This document shows, piece by piece, positions 7,861 to 17,075 of a DNA stretch of 64,000 bases (position 1 is its first letter; the number at the start of each line of letters is the position of its first letter). Both the position numbers and the translations under genes were made by a program. The notes beneath the pieces are model-generated. The model did not search any database. It saw only the letters and a list, made by a program, of their open reading frames with translations, and was not told the DNA's origin. The stretch is from Ustilago trichophora. Taxonomy: Eukaryota > Basidiomycota > Ustilaginomycetes > Ustilaginales > Ustilaginaceae. The stretch is taken from the NCBI GenBank assembly GCA_900323505.1, contig OOIN01000006.1, positions 806,001-870,000 on the forward strand, written 5' to 3'.

Positions 7861-10716
7861 ATGTCGGATCAAGACTCTTCCGCCTCGATGCGTGAGGTGG
7901 TGGATGATCAGCGCAAACGTAAGCGATCCATCGCAACCGACGACAATGACGGTTCGGCGAGGCCAAATCCGAACGAATTGCCTTCATCCCAAAACGCGGC
8001 GGGAGTGTTCGTCGATATCCCAGCACCGTCTTCCTCGGCCATGGCTGCCTACCACGCCACCCATTTGCCATCAAGCCAAATGGACTCTCAAGTTTCTTTA
8101 CCAGGATCCATCTTCGACGAGTTGAACAACGATAATACGCAAGCGCCGAGTGGGTCGGAATACATCCCTTCCACCCAGGCCGACAACTCTTCGTCTTCGG
8201 TCATGCCGTCAGCAGCGGTGGTGGACACCAGCGCATTCAGACCGCTGCCGAGTATCTCAACAAGGGTGTTTGAACCCTATCTGGACGATACGACGGGTAT
8301 GGCGCTGGATGTGGCCGAGAATCGGATTGCTGATCTGGAGCGGGAAAGGAGAGAACGGAGAGACAGAGTGGAGAATGAGGTGGATAATTCTTCCCCCGTC
8401 GAATCGTTCTCCCCAGCGGAACAGTTGCAACAATTGAGGCCCGAAGATGTACCTCGCATTGGCGCTTGGATTCTCCCCGAGTTGACGGCGGAGAACAGCA
8501 ACCCAAATCCTCCCGACTATACCAGTCAAGAGGTGCTCAGTCAGATCCCCTTCCCTATTCCTCGCGATGAAGATGAGGAAGACTCGGAGAGCGATATTGT
8601 ACGCCAAATTGCTGCTTCACAGCCATCACCTCCACGAAGGAGAATCCAACGGGACAGGCGGCAACAGGAACAAAGCGCATCACCCGTTGCACAGCCTCCC
8701 ATTCAATCCACACCCGCATTCGCAGCCGCCCGTCAACAGCCAGATGAACCGCAACTACCACCGACCCAACCAATCCCATCCCAACCCCTTCCCCCATTCT
8801 CATCCACACCCGCTCTTCCGCGCGAGGACAACGCAGAACCACCAGCCGCGTCATCATCGTCGGTCTCGCACAGCGCTTCTTCTGCAAGCTCTGTGGCATG
8901 GTCAACCTTGCCCCGGCCTGAGATCGTGGAACTGGTCCACCGATCGCCCCACATTCCATCTTTCCTCAAGGATGAGATCGAACGCTTTATTCAGCGCGCC
9001 AGCCGCACTTCCTCCTCTTCCTCCTCCACTTCGGCTGGTAAAAGAGGCTCGCCACGTCGCCGGTCGAATTCGCAGAGCCAATCGCAACAGTCAAGTGGCG
9101 GGAACGACGACAGCGAGACGCAAGAAGACGGTTTCCTCCGCACCAAAAAGCTCTGGTGTATGGACTTGCTCCTTTTCCCTTCCCCCTCTTCCTCTTCTCA
9201 AGCTTCGTTGCCGCGAATCACCTCGCAAGTGGTCCAACAGCGATTGACCCAATCGCAACTCTCGCAAGCTTCCACCACGCGTGGGCCCGTCGCAATCATC
9301 CTGTTACTCGACACGGTAGAGGTGACATTTGACATTCACGAGCTGGAAGAATCTCTCGCTAGCGTTCTTCGCTCTGATCGCAGATATTCTGTTCAGTACG
9401 ATGCCGATGGACGGAAGTGGAACACTGGTTCGCAGCGCACTCCCACTCCGGCAACCGCACCCGCACCCGCACCCGCTGCTGACGACTTGGATGCGGCAAA
9501 AGCAGAAATCACCCGACTGCAAAAGCGTCTAGAAGCCTCTTCAGCCCAGATCGACGCTCTTACCACTACAAACCTTTCCCTGCAAAAAGACCTCTCCGAG
9601 TCGCAAGCCCAACACGATTTCGTACGATCCTTGTACGATCGAGCTTCTGCCTCAGCCACTTCTGCCCAAGCATCGGCCTCTGAAGCGCTTGCCAAAGTGG
9701 CGCTGCAGGAAGAACAACTTTCGTCGGGGTTGGCGTTGCATCAGGCGGCGCTTGACAGTGCGATTACACGGTGGAAGGGGAGAGTGCGGCAATTGGAGGC
9801 GGAACGAGAGTTTGCGACGGCACAAAGGGAGATGACGGAGCAAGGGGAGGAGGTGAGGAGGAAAGCTGCGCTGTGGGATGCGTATCAGGCGGAAGAGCGG
9901 GATAGAGAGAGGACTAGGGAAGAAAGGATTCGGATTAATGAAGAGAAGAGGAGGAAGTTGGCTGCTCAACTGGGTGGCCCAGACGATGTTGCGCCTTCCT
10001 CTTCCGCCGCTGTGAATGTTGAGGTGGCTGATGGATTGGGACCTTTCGCAAGGCCCCTTCGAGAGCCTTCGCCGGTGGACGAATTGGATGAGCTCGCAGC
10101 GCTGGCTCGCGAGGCAGCAGAAGCTGGAGATTCCTCCCTCGCCCCTCTCTCTCCTCCTGGCGGCGGTCGAACGCGACGTTCCCGTCGAACAGCAGCTCCC
10201 TCGGACAACCAAAATGGTGGCAATCTCTCCTCGAGAAACGCATCGAATCAACCCCCACCGCCAAACGCAACCGAAATAGCAGCCCAGAAGGAAGCTGCAG
10301 AGCTATCTTCCACCCACGCCCTGCACGACTCTAGGTTGGAGCTCGAGGATCAGTTTGAGATCTTCTCCAACACGCCGCAAGCTGCTCAACCCGAATCTGA
10401 TTCCGGTCCAGCTTTTGAATTAGGTGACTTTGGTAGTGCTCCCAGTGTGGGATTGAGCGAGGATATTTTCAATGCTGGTGGGACTGGATTCGATCAAGAG
10501 CAAGGGCAGGGTCAGGGGCAGGCGATGACAGATGGAAATCAAAATCGAGATCAACCACAGGAGGTCCAAGAGGGTTGGGGCAGTTTACCAACGGAAAGCA
10601 ACGATCTGTTACCCAGCTTTAATAGCGACTCGTTGATTCTGCAACATCCTTCTTCGACAGTGGACGGGGAACAGGAGAGTGTAGAGTCCACTTTTAGACC
10701 TCATACCCAGGCTTAG
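7861..10716 (+). CDS. Unrecognised 951-residue protein with central coiled coil
   Basis: I do not recognise a family. The single-exon frame starts at an ATG in good context. Visible parts: a short basic cluster KRKRS near residue 20 (possible nuclear signal) and long Ser/Pro/Gln-rich disordered stretches up to about residue 420. A denser segment at about residues 424-520 (KLWCMDLLLFP ... GPVAIILLLDTVEVTFDIHELEE) looks like a small folded domain. A coiled coil spans about residues 540-706, rich in Gln/Glu/Arg with heptad character. After it comes an acidic, Gly/Gln-rich tail with a GQGQGQ run. The frame has little strand ambiguity and uses the same codons as its neighbours, so I regard it as real. 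It is probably lineage-restricted, with function unknown. Confidence 0.75.
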   Translation: MSDQDSSASMREVVDDQRKRKRSIATDDNDGSARPNPNELPSSQNAAGVFVDIPAPSSSAMAAYHATHLPSSQMDSQVSLPGSIFDELNNDNTQAPSGSEYIPSTQADNSSSSVMPSAAVVDTSAFRPLPSISTRVFEPYLDDTTGMALDVAENRIADLERERRERRDRVENEVDNSSPVESFSPAEQLQQLRPEDVPRIGAWILPELTAENSNPNPPDYTSQEVLSQIPFPIPRDEDEEDSESDIVRQIAASQPSPPRRRIQRDRRQQEQSASPVAQPPIQSTPAFAAARQQPDEPQLPPTQPIPSQPLPPFSSTPALPREDNAEPPAASSSSVSHSASSASSVAWSTLPRPEIVELVHRSPHIPSFLKDEIERFIQRASRTSSSSSSTSAGKRGSPRRRSNSQSQSQQSSGGNDDSETQEDGFLRTKKLWCMDLLLFPSPSSSSQASLPRITSQVVQQRLTQSQLSQASTTRGPVAIILLLDTVEVTFDIHELEESLASVLRSDRRYSVQYDADGRKWNTGSQRTPTPATAPAPAPAADDLDAAKAEITRLQKRLEASSAQIDALTTTNLSLQKDLSESQAQHDFVRSLYDRASASATSAQASASEALAKVALQEEQLSSGLALHQAALDSAITRWKGRVRQLEAEREFATAQREMTEQGEEVRRKAALWDAYQAEERDRERTREERIRINEEKRRKLAAQLGGPDDVAPSSSAAVNVEVADGLGPFARPLREPSPVDELDELAALAREAAEAGDSSLAPLSPPGGGRTRRSRRTAAPSDNQNGGNLSSRNASNQPPPPNATEIAAQKEAAELSSTHALHDSRLELEDQFEIFSNTPQAAQPESDSGPAFELGDFGSAPSVGLSEDIFNAGGTGFDQEQGQGQGQAMTDGNQNRDQPQEVQEGWGSLPTESNDLLPSFNSDSLILQHPSSTVDGEQESVESTFRPHTQA

Positions 10717-10936
10717 AAAAAAAATTAGTTCCGCCTTGTATTGTTTTCACTCTGTACAGCAGACGCGATGAGGGACAATTTGACGAGAAGTGGATATGTC
10801 TGTGTTTTGCAGACTTTTGAGGTCCAAGAGATGCCGGTTGAGAGGGAGACAGGTTCGAATATCGTTCACAATACATACATTGCAACAAATTTTGTTCACC
10901 ATTGCATCGTGTGAATCGATAGCGGTCTAGAAATCC

Positions 10937-12214
10937 TCACTTCTTCTTCCGAGTCTTTTCTCGTTCAGCTTTGAATTCTTCCACCCAGACTTTTTCCGCT
11001 TCGCCTTTTGGCACCACCACCAAACTTAAAATACCATCTCTCATAACCAGTCCATCTCTATCCTTGACGCCATCTTCGCCTTTCGATAAATCCGCCTCTT
11101 TAAAACCTTGATCCATGACCTGTCTCAGTGTCAACTTCTTACCCAATTTGAGCAGTCTCTGTTTCCGCGTGGTTGCGTAGACCTGTAGATTCTCGTCGTA
11201 GTATTCACCTTTGGTATCCCAGGGAAGGGATCCACGGGTGGAAGAGGGGAAGATGGTGGAGAGGTATGCAGAGAGTGGAGTGTCTTCGTGATAGTCCGAG
11301 ATAAAGTCGGATTGGGCATATTGCGGGTAGATGAAGAATAGGGGTAGAATCAGTGGTGTTCTGATCACGTCGGGTGGTGTCCATTTTGTCGAGCCCAACA
11401 GAGGCAGAGAGAGGGAAGATTGGGATGGTAGAGATTCCGGATCAAAGTGCGCCGGTTGAGGATTGTCAGGGGGTCGAGGAGTGGTTTCAAGCCATAATCC
11501 ACGAACAACAAGAGCTTGCTGAAGTGCTTTTTGCATGCCTTCGTCTCTCCTCTTTCTCTCTTTCTTTTCGTCCTCTGCCCTTGCCAGCTTCTCGAGCCTC
11601 TCCTCGGCCTTCTTCTTCAGTACCTGCATAGCTTCGTTATCGGGGTTCACCGCAAGACCAGCCTTTGCGCACTCGACAGCATCCTCACACCTGTCCAGCG
11701 CAATTAGCGCCTTTGTCGCCCGATAATACGCTTTTTCATTCGCCTTGTTCAACCCCAACACTTGGCTCGTGTCCCTCAGCGTTGCGCCGTAGTTCTGCAG
11801 CTCCAGGTTGCATGCCGCCCTATTTGCATACAAGGTCTCCAACAATGCTTTGTCCTCCGGGTTGGCGTCGATTCCCTGGGAGTAGAAGCCGAGCGCTTCA
11901 CGATAGCGTTTGCTCTTGAAATAGTCGTTGGCTTGCGTCTTAAAGTTCAGAGCGACCTCATCGGGGGTGCCGTCAAACGCGAGCGATTGCAAGGCATCGA
12001 GAGCTGTCTGTGTGTTGGAGTCGGCGTCAGCGGGGAGGTCTTTCATGAATAGAGGAACGCTGTCCCATGATTTAAGGGTTTCGTCAAGGTCGCGGGGCTT
12101 GTCGGTGGGCTGAGCATAGGTAAAATCACCGGAGCGAGGAGGTGGTTTAGGAAGCGAGGTTCTGGCGGATGAAGATGGAGCAGAGGGCTCCTCTACGGGT
12201 TCGATGATCGCCAT
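10937..12214 (-). CDS. CNS1: Hsp90 co-chaperone Cns1/TTC4
   Basis: 425 residues, single exon, ATG at 12214. Residues about 85-200 form three TPR repeats (ALNFKTQANDYFKSKRY, TLYANRAACNLELQNY, KAYYRATKALIALDRCEDAV). Residues at K92/N96, N131 and K161/R165 sit at the carboxylate-clamp positions that hold the EEVD tail of Hsp90/Hsp70. A charged helix follows, and then a C-terminal wheel-like domain (about 270-425) typical of Cns1/TTC4, which in yeast is essential and links Hsp90 to translation elongation factor 2 folding. The N-terminal segment DETLKSWDSVPLFMKDLP matches the conserved short motif of the family. Length is normal for the family. Confidence 0.9.
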   Translation of the reverse strand: MAIIEPVEEPSAPSSSARTSLPKPPPRSGDFTYAQPTDKPRDLDETLKSWDSVPLFMKDLPADADSNTQTALDALQSLAFDGTPDEVALNFKTQANDYFKSKRYREALGFYSQGIDANPEDKALLETLYANRAACNLELQNYGATLRDTSQVLGLNKANEKAYYRATKALIALDRCEDAVECAKAGLAVNPDNEAMQVLKKKAEERLEKLARAEDEKKERKRRDEGMQKALQQALVVRGLWLETTPRPPDNPQPAHFDPESLPSQSSLSLPLLGSTKWTPPDVIRTPLILPLFFIYPQYAQSDFISDYHEDTPLSAYLSTIFPSSTRGSLPWDTKGEYYDENLQVYATTRKQRLLKLGKKLTLRQVMDQGFKEADLSKGEDGVKDRDGLVMRDGILSLVVVPKGEAEKVWVEEFKAEREKTRKKK

Positions 12215-12513
12215 GATTCATGAACAACAGAGAAGGTGAAAGAGAGAATAGGTAGTTGATGGCAGGGAGGGAAGAAGTAGTGTGGAGGCGTGCAAAGGCA
12301 AAAAAAAAAGTAGAGAGCTTCAAAATCTTGCTTCTTCTTGCTTCCGAGGTTCCGAATTCCGAGCTTTTTTTTCCCCTATGGCACCTTCCACTCTGCCATA
12401 CATCCTACAGCACGGCACATGGTAATCAGCTGACACTCTCACACACACATGGACATCCTTCTGTTGTTATCAGATTGTATTACGCGGTGACATTGATGTT
12501 GACTTTGTCGAAA

Positions 12514-13281
12514 TCACCGCCTTGCCTTGGGCATAGGCACAAAAGCGTCCAATGGAGATTTGGACATTTCCCTTCTTGCCCTCTCTCTCTCTTGCTCTTG
12601 TTCGTTTTTACCTGCTCTTCTTGCTGCTCTACGCTCCATTGCCTGTTGAAGTGATGCCGAGATTTCTCCATCCTGCTGTTGCCCTGTCGCAGAATCTGTT
12701 GGGTTGAGTTGACCCTTGGCAGCAAGCCTTGCTCTACTTGCCGCCCACACATCGTCGTCTGGCACCCTCTCCTGTTGCAGCACCCCATCACCATGCGTAC
12801 CTTCGTCTGAAACCCTCTGCGATGCTTGGCGCTCCACACCTTGGTCAACCACCGTCGACGTCAACACACCCTCCTTGTTTGTCCCGATCAACATCTGTGC
12901 CCTCTCTCTCGCCTCGGTGTGCTCTTGGAGCCTAGCCTGCTGTTCTCTTTGCCTCCTCTGCTTATCCTCCAGTGCCAGTCTCGCCGCATTGGCCTGGGTA
13001 GTCAATATCCTCTCGCGATCGCGCACCAATTCTTCAATGCTCGGCGGTTCCCTTCGTGTGTGTCTCAACCACATGACCCATTGGACGGGGATGGATCTCT
13101 GGTCATAGTCTCCCAATTCCTTCTTCTCTTTCCATTGGATGGAGCGTCGTGTGTGTCGTGGATCGAGGGAGCCGGAGAGAGAGGGGAGCTCGAGATACGA
13201 GTTACCCGCAAGATCTTGGCCGACAATGTATCGCGCCTTGCCGATGCGAAGCGCTTTGGCGAGCTTCTGGAAGAGGCTCAT
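12514..13281 (-). CDS. Complex I assembly factor NDUFAF2 / N7BML-like (NDUFA12 family)
   Basis: 255 residues from the ATG at 13281. The frame stays open upstream to 13485, but the family homology begins at MSLFQKLAKALRIGKARYIVG, so the upstream part is taken as 5' leader. The block GQDLAGNSYLELP, then YDQRSIPVQWVMWLRHTRREPPSIEEL, matches the conserved core of the NDUFA12/NDUFAF2 family. NDUFAF2 binds late assembly intermediates of mitochondrial complex I in the position later taken by NDUFA12. The remainder (about residue 125 on) is a charged Gln/Arg/Glu-rich, probably helical extension, as in other NDUFAF2 proteins. It could alternatively be the NDUFA12 subunit itself, but the long charged tail favours the assembly factor. 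Confidence 0.78.
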   Translation of the reverse strand: MSLFQKLAKALRIGKARYIVGQDLAGNSYLELPSLSGSLDPRHTRRSIQWKEKKELGDYDQRSIPVQWVMWLRHTRREPPSIEELVRDRERILTTQANAARLALEDKQRRQREQQARLQEHTEARERAQMLIGTNKEGVLTSTVVDQGVERQASQRVSDEGTHGDGVLQQERVPDDDVWAASRARLAAKGQLNPTDSATGQQQDGEISASLQQAMERRAARRAGKNEQEQERERARREMSKSPLDAFVPMPKARR

Positions 13282-13783
13282 GGTGGGCGTTGAGAAGAGA
13301 GTGTTTGTACGTGTGTGCGGGGTCTTCTCTGTCGAATGTTGTTGTGTCTGGGGTAGTAAATTGGTGAGTTGTGTTGATGATGAGCGACAGAGCTCAGCGT
13401 GGAAAGAAGAAAGCCGTACTCTTGCTCCACTCTCTGGCTCTTTGGCTGACCAAGCTTCTTGCCTCCCGATTTTGTGGAAATTCAAAGAAAAATGGGGGAA
13501 TCAAAAACAAAAAACAATAATTTCTCGCGCGTGATCGGGTGAGTGTGAGCTGCGCCCAAAGAAAAAGTGTTGTTCTCTGGCTGTTGTTGTTGTGGAGTGT
13601 TTGCGTGGAAAATCAATAAATTTGGCAGAATCGGAGCCAAGAGAGCGCCAGGTGTTGGATCGTGCGCCTCCTCAGAATTGCCAAAAAACAAAAAGAGTGT
13701 CACTTTTGTACACCTCACTTTCCTTCTCACTTCTTCACCATCATCGACTCAGCTTCTATTGTAAATCACCAATTGAAGCAATC

Positions 13784-16783
13784 ATGGCGTCCGCGCCGTC
13801 TCAAGAGCATCTTCAGCTCGTCTGCAACCTTCTCGCCCAGACTCTCGACCCCGTCCAACGCAAAAATGCAGAGCAGCAACTCACTCAAGCCCAATCCCAA
13901 CCTGGTTTCCTTCAGATCCTCATCGCCGTCATCCAAAACTCTCTCATCCAGAGCAACGATGCTGTCCGCCTATCTGCTGCTATCAAGCTGAAAAACATCT
14001 GCAAGACTGCATGGGATCAGGAATCTGCAGAAGAGTCCGCCGTTGAAACACCCGTCGCTCCTCAAGACAAGGCCGCGCTCAAGCAAAACATCATCCCTCT
14101 GCTCGTAGCCATCTCTACCACCACCGATGGACGACCTCCGGCACCCACAAACGTTCGATCCCAGCTGGAGGAGGCTATTGCGCTTGTAGCCGAGAAGGAC
14201 TTCCCTCACGAATGGCCCGATCTTATGGATGACCTCGTGCCAAAGCTTGCAGACCACGATGATCAGCTTGTGTTGGGTGTCTTGAGGACGGCTCATACCA
14301 TTTTCTACAGGTGGAGAAGTGCCTTCCGCAGCGACGCACTGTACAGCGAGATCAACTACGTGCTGTCCAAGTTTGCTCTGCCCCATCTCGAGCTGCTCAA
14401 ACGAACAGATTCCAGGCTCTTGGATCCCGCAACCCCCACCAATGTACTCCCCGTCCTGGGTAACATTATGAACGTGGTCCTTCAAGTGTTCTACGATTTG
14501 TCCAGTCAAGATCTACCCCCGCAGATTGAGGACAACATGGCACCCATCACCGAGATTCTTGCCCGGTGGATCTCGCAATCCCGCCCCGAGTTGGATTCGG
14601 ATCCGGACGAACCCTGTGCCTTGCAAGAGATCCGCAGCAGCATTTGCGAAATCGCCGAGCTCTACGCAAAGCGATACCTCGACGCCTTCACCCAACTCCC
14701 CGTCTTTGTTCAAGGTATTTGGGAAATGCTGGGCAGCTGCACGCTCTCTCAAAAGTACGATACACTAGTTAGCAAGGCTGTCGGCTTCTTGTCCACTGTG
14801 GTCCGAATGGGCAGCTCGAGGGAGATGTTCCAAAGCACAGAGACGCTGGAACAGCTCTGCAGCGCCATCATCTTGCCCAACATTGCCATCAGGGAAGCTG
14901 ATGAGGAGCTGTTCGAAGACAACCCGATCGAATACATCAGGAGAGATCTCGAGACGAGCATGGAGGCGGATACGCGCCGCAAGGCCGCCAGCGAGTTCTG
15001 TAGGAGCTTGATGGAGTTCTTCTCTGCCGAGGTCACCAGCATCGTTTCCAGATACATTGGAGCTTATCTTGAGCAGTACCGTGCCAACCCACAGGAGAAC
15101 TGGAAGCAGAAGGACACGGCCATCTACTTGCTCACTTCGATCGCTTCCAAGTCGTCCACTGCACAGCATGGTGTCACCTCGACTAATGAACTCGTGGATG
15201 TAGTTCAATTCTTTAGCGAAAACGTCTTTTCCGATCTCCAATCGTCCTCTGCAGACTCTCCATCGCCCATCCTTCAAGTCGACGCCATCAAGTACCTCCA
15301 CACCTTCCGCAACCAGCTTACCAAGGAACAGCTCCTCTCCGTCCTGCCTCTCCTTGTGCAACACCTCGAGTCCGAACAATACGTAACTTGCTCCTATGCA
15401 AGCATCACCATCGAACGCGTCCTCGCCCTCAAGCGGGACTCGAAGCTTCTATTCACCCCGCAGGACGTCCAACCGTTTGCAGAATCCATCCTCATGGCCC
15501 TCTTCCGCAACATCGAGCGCGGCTCTACTCCAGAGAAGATCGCCGAGAACGACTATCTGATGAAGTGCATGCTTCGCATGCTCGCCACTGTTCGCGAATC
15601 CATCGCCCCCGCCCACTCGGTCATCCTGACCCACTTGGCAAGCATTCTCTCCGAGATCTCCAAGAACCCTTCCAACCCTCGTTTCTCGCAGTACCTCTTT
15701 GAAAGCATCTCGGCCCTCATTCGCTTTACCGTCTCCGCCCAACCCGAGACCTTGGCAGCATTCGAAGCATCTCTCTTCCCTCCCTTCACCACCATCCTCA
15801 GCGCCGACGTGGCCGAATTCCAGCCTTACGTATTCCAGATCCTATCGCAGATGCTGGAGTTGCATTCCCCTACCCAGGGCTTGCCTGAGGCCTACTCTTC
15901 GCTCCTTCCACCCATCTTGACTCCTGCTTGCTGGGAGAACAGAGGAAACGTCCCTGCGTTGGTGCGGTTGGTCCGAGCGTTCCTGGCGAAAGACGCACAG
16001 CGCATCGTGTCCCAGGGACAGCTGGGTGCTATGCTGGGCATTTACCAGAAGCTCATCTCTACCCGAATCAACGAGTCTTTTGCGCTCGAATTGCTGGAAA
16101 CCATCTTTGCCGCTGTTCCAGCCTCCGCGTTGGACCAGTACAAACGCGCAGTCCTCACGCTCCTTCTGACCCGCTTGCAGCAGAGCAAGACGGACAAACT
16201 CGTCAAAGGCACCATCCACCTCATCTCGAGCATCTCTCTCACCGACAAGGGCCCCGATTACGCCATTGATGCATTTGACGCCGTTCAGCCTGGCCTCTTT
16301 TCCCAGATCGCGCAGGGGATCATCGCTCCGGATTTGGCAAACGTTGCTGAGCGTCAGAAGAAAGTGGTTTCGGTTGGATTTGGAAGCTTGCTCTTGCGCT
16401 CGAGTCGGATGCGCGAGCCGAACAATCTTGGTGTACTCGCCACGCTTCTAGGTGCTCATCTGAGGCTATTGCTCACGCCTAGTTCAGCTACAGCTGCCCA
16501 GGATGAAGATCTGCTGTTTGCCGATGAGGACAATACGGCGGCAAGTAGTTTTCAGAGTTCGTTTTCGCGATTGGCTGCATCCGAGACGAAGAGGGTCGAT
16601 CCGACAGGGGTGGTGTTGAAGGATGTTGCTGGTGGGGATGTGAAGGTGTGGTTTGGAGGTGAATTGAAGCAGTTTAAGGCTAGTGTGGGTGAACAGGTTT
16701 GGAATGGGGTTTGGAATGGGGTTGATGCGGGGGTTAGGGATGGATGGGAGCGACAGATGGTTGGTGTTGGAGTGATTTTGTAG
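13784..16783 (+). CDS. CSE1: Importin-alpha re-exporter Cse1/CAS (exportin-2)
   Basis: 999 residues from the ATG at 13784. The frame is open further upstream to 13592, but those codons have no homology and precede the typical start. The N-terminus (LLAQTLDPVQRKNAEQQL ... LIQSNDAVRLSAAIKLKN) is the importin-beta N-terminal domain that contacts Ran-GTP. The body is a HEAT-repeat solenoid (FPHEWPDLMDDLVPKL is a conserved Cse1/importin motif), and the C-terminal CAS/CSE1 domain follows (about 530-960). Cse1 carries importin-alpha back to the cytoplasm with Ran-GTP. Length is close to the usual 960-970 with a slightly longer Gly/Val-rich end. Confidence 0.95.
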   Translation: MASAPSQEHLQLVCNLLAQTLDPVQRKNAEQQLTQAQSQPGFLQILIAVIQNSLIQSNDAVRLSAAIKLKNICKTAWDQESAEESAVETPVAPQDKAALKQNIIPLLVAISTTTDGRPPAPTNVRSQLEEAIALVAEKDFPHEWPDLMDDLVPKLADHDDQLVLGVLRTAHTIFYRWRSAFRSDALYSEINYVLSKFALPHLELLKRTDSRLLDPATPTNVLPVLGNIMNVVLQVFYDLSSQDLPPQIEDNMAPITEILARWISQSRPELDSDPDEPCALQEIRSSICEIAELYAKRYLDAFTQLPVFVQGIWEMLGSCTLSQKYDTLVSKAVGFLSTVVRMGSSREMFQSTETLEQLCSAIILPNIAIREADEELFEDNPIEYIRRDLETSMEADTRRKAASEFCRSLMEFFSAEVTSIVSRYIGAYLEQYRANPQENWKQKDTAIYLLTSIASKSSTAQHGVTSTNELVDVVQFFSENVFSDLQSSSADSPSPILQVDAIKYLHTFRNQLTKEQLLSVLPLLVQHLESEQYVTCSYASITIERVLALKRDSKLLFTPQDVQPFAESILMALFRNIERGSTPEKIAENDYLMKCMLRMLATVRESIAPAHSVILTHLASILSEISKNPSNPRFSQYLFESISALIRFTVSAQPETLAAFEASLFPPFTTILSADVAEFQPYVFQILSQMLELHSPTQGLPEAYSSLLPPILTPACWENRGNVPALVRLVRAFLAKDAQRIVSQGQLGAMLGIYQKLISTRINESFALELLETIFAAVPASALDQYKRAVLTLLLTRLQQSKTDKLVKGTIHLISSISLTDKGPDYAIDAFDAVQPGLFSQIAQGIIAPDLANVAERQKKVVSVGFGSLLLRSSRMREPNNLGVLATLLGAHLRLLLTPSSATAAQDEDLLFADEDNTAASSFQSSFSRLAASETKRVDPTGVVLKDVAGGDVKVWFGGELKQFKASVGEQVWNGVWNGVDAGVRDGWERQMVGVGVIL

Positions 16784-17075
16784 AATGGGGGGTTTAGATT
16801 TTTTTTTGATCAAGAATCTTTTCTTTTGTTTTCCTTTCTTGGTGTTTGTGAGATTGTTTGGGTTGTGTATGGGAGTGAGATTGAGGAGGATAGGATATCT
16901 TCTGAAAGCTGGTGCTCTTAAAAAGTTGTTCAAATGGGGCTGTGACATCTTGGCACAACCAGCACGAAACACAGTGTGATGAGGATTCAGGGCGGAAATG
17001 GTGACAACTCAGTTCAATACAAGTACAAGCGACAACGGAACAAATGCAGTGTGAAAACGTGTCATGATGATAGTT
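16784..17075. other. Convergent intergenic region, CSE1 / Rec2-like
   Basis: 292 bp between two stop codons of convergent genes. A short T run follows the CSE1 stop. Nothing else is supported. Confidence 0.6.

Noticed and set aside
13592..13783. In-frame upstream extension of CSE1
   Set aside because: The codons precede the conserved MASAPSQEHLQ start, have no family similarity and lie in typical leader sequence.
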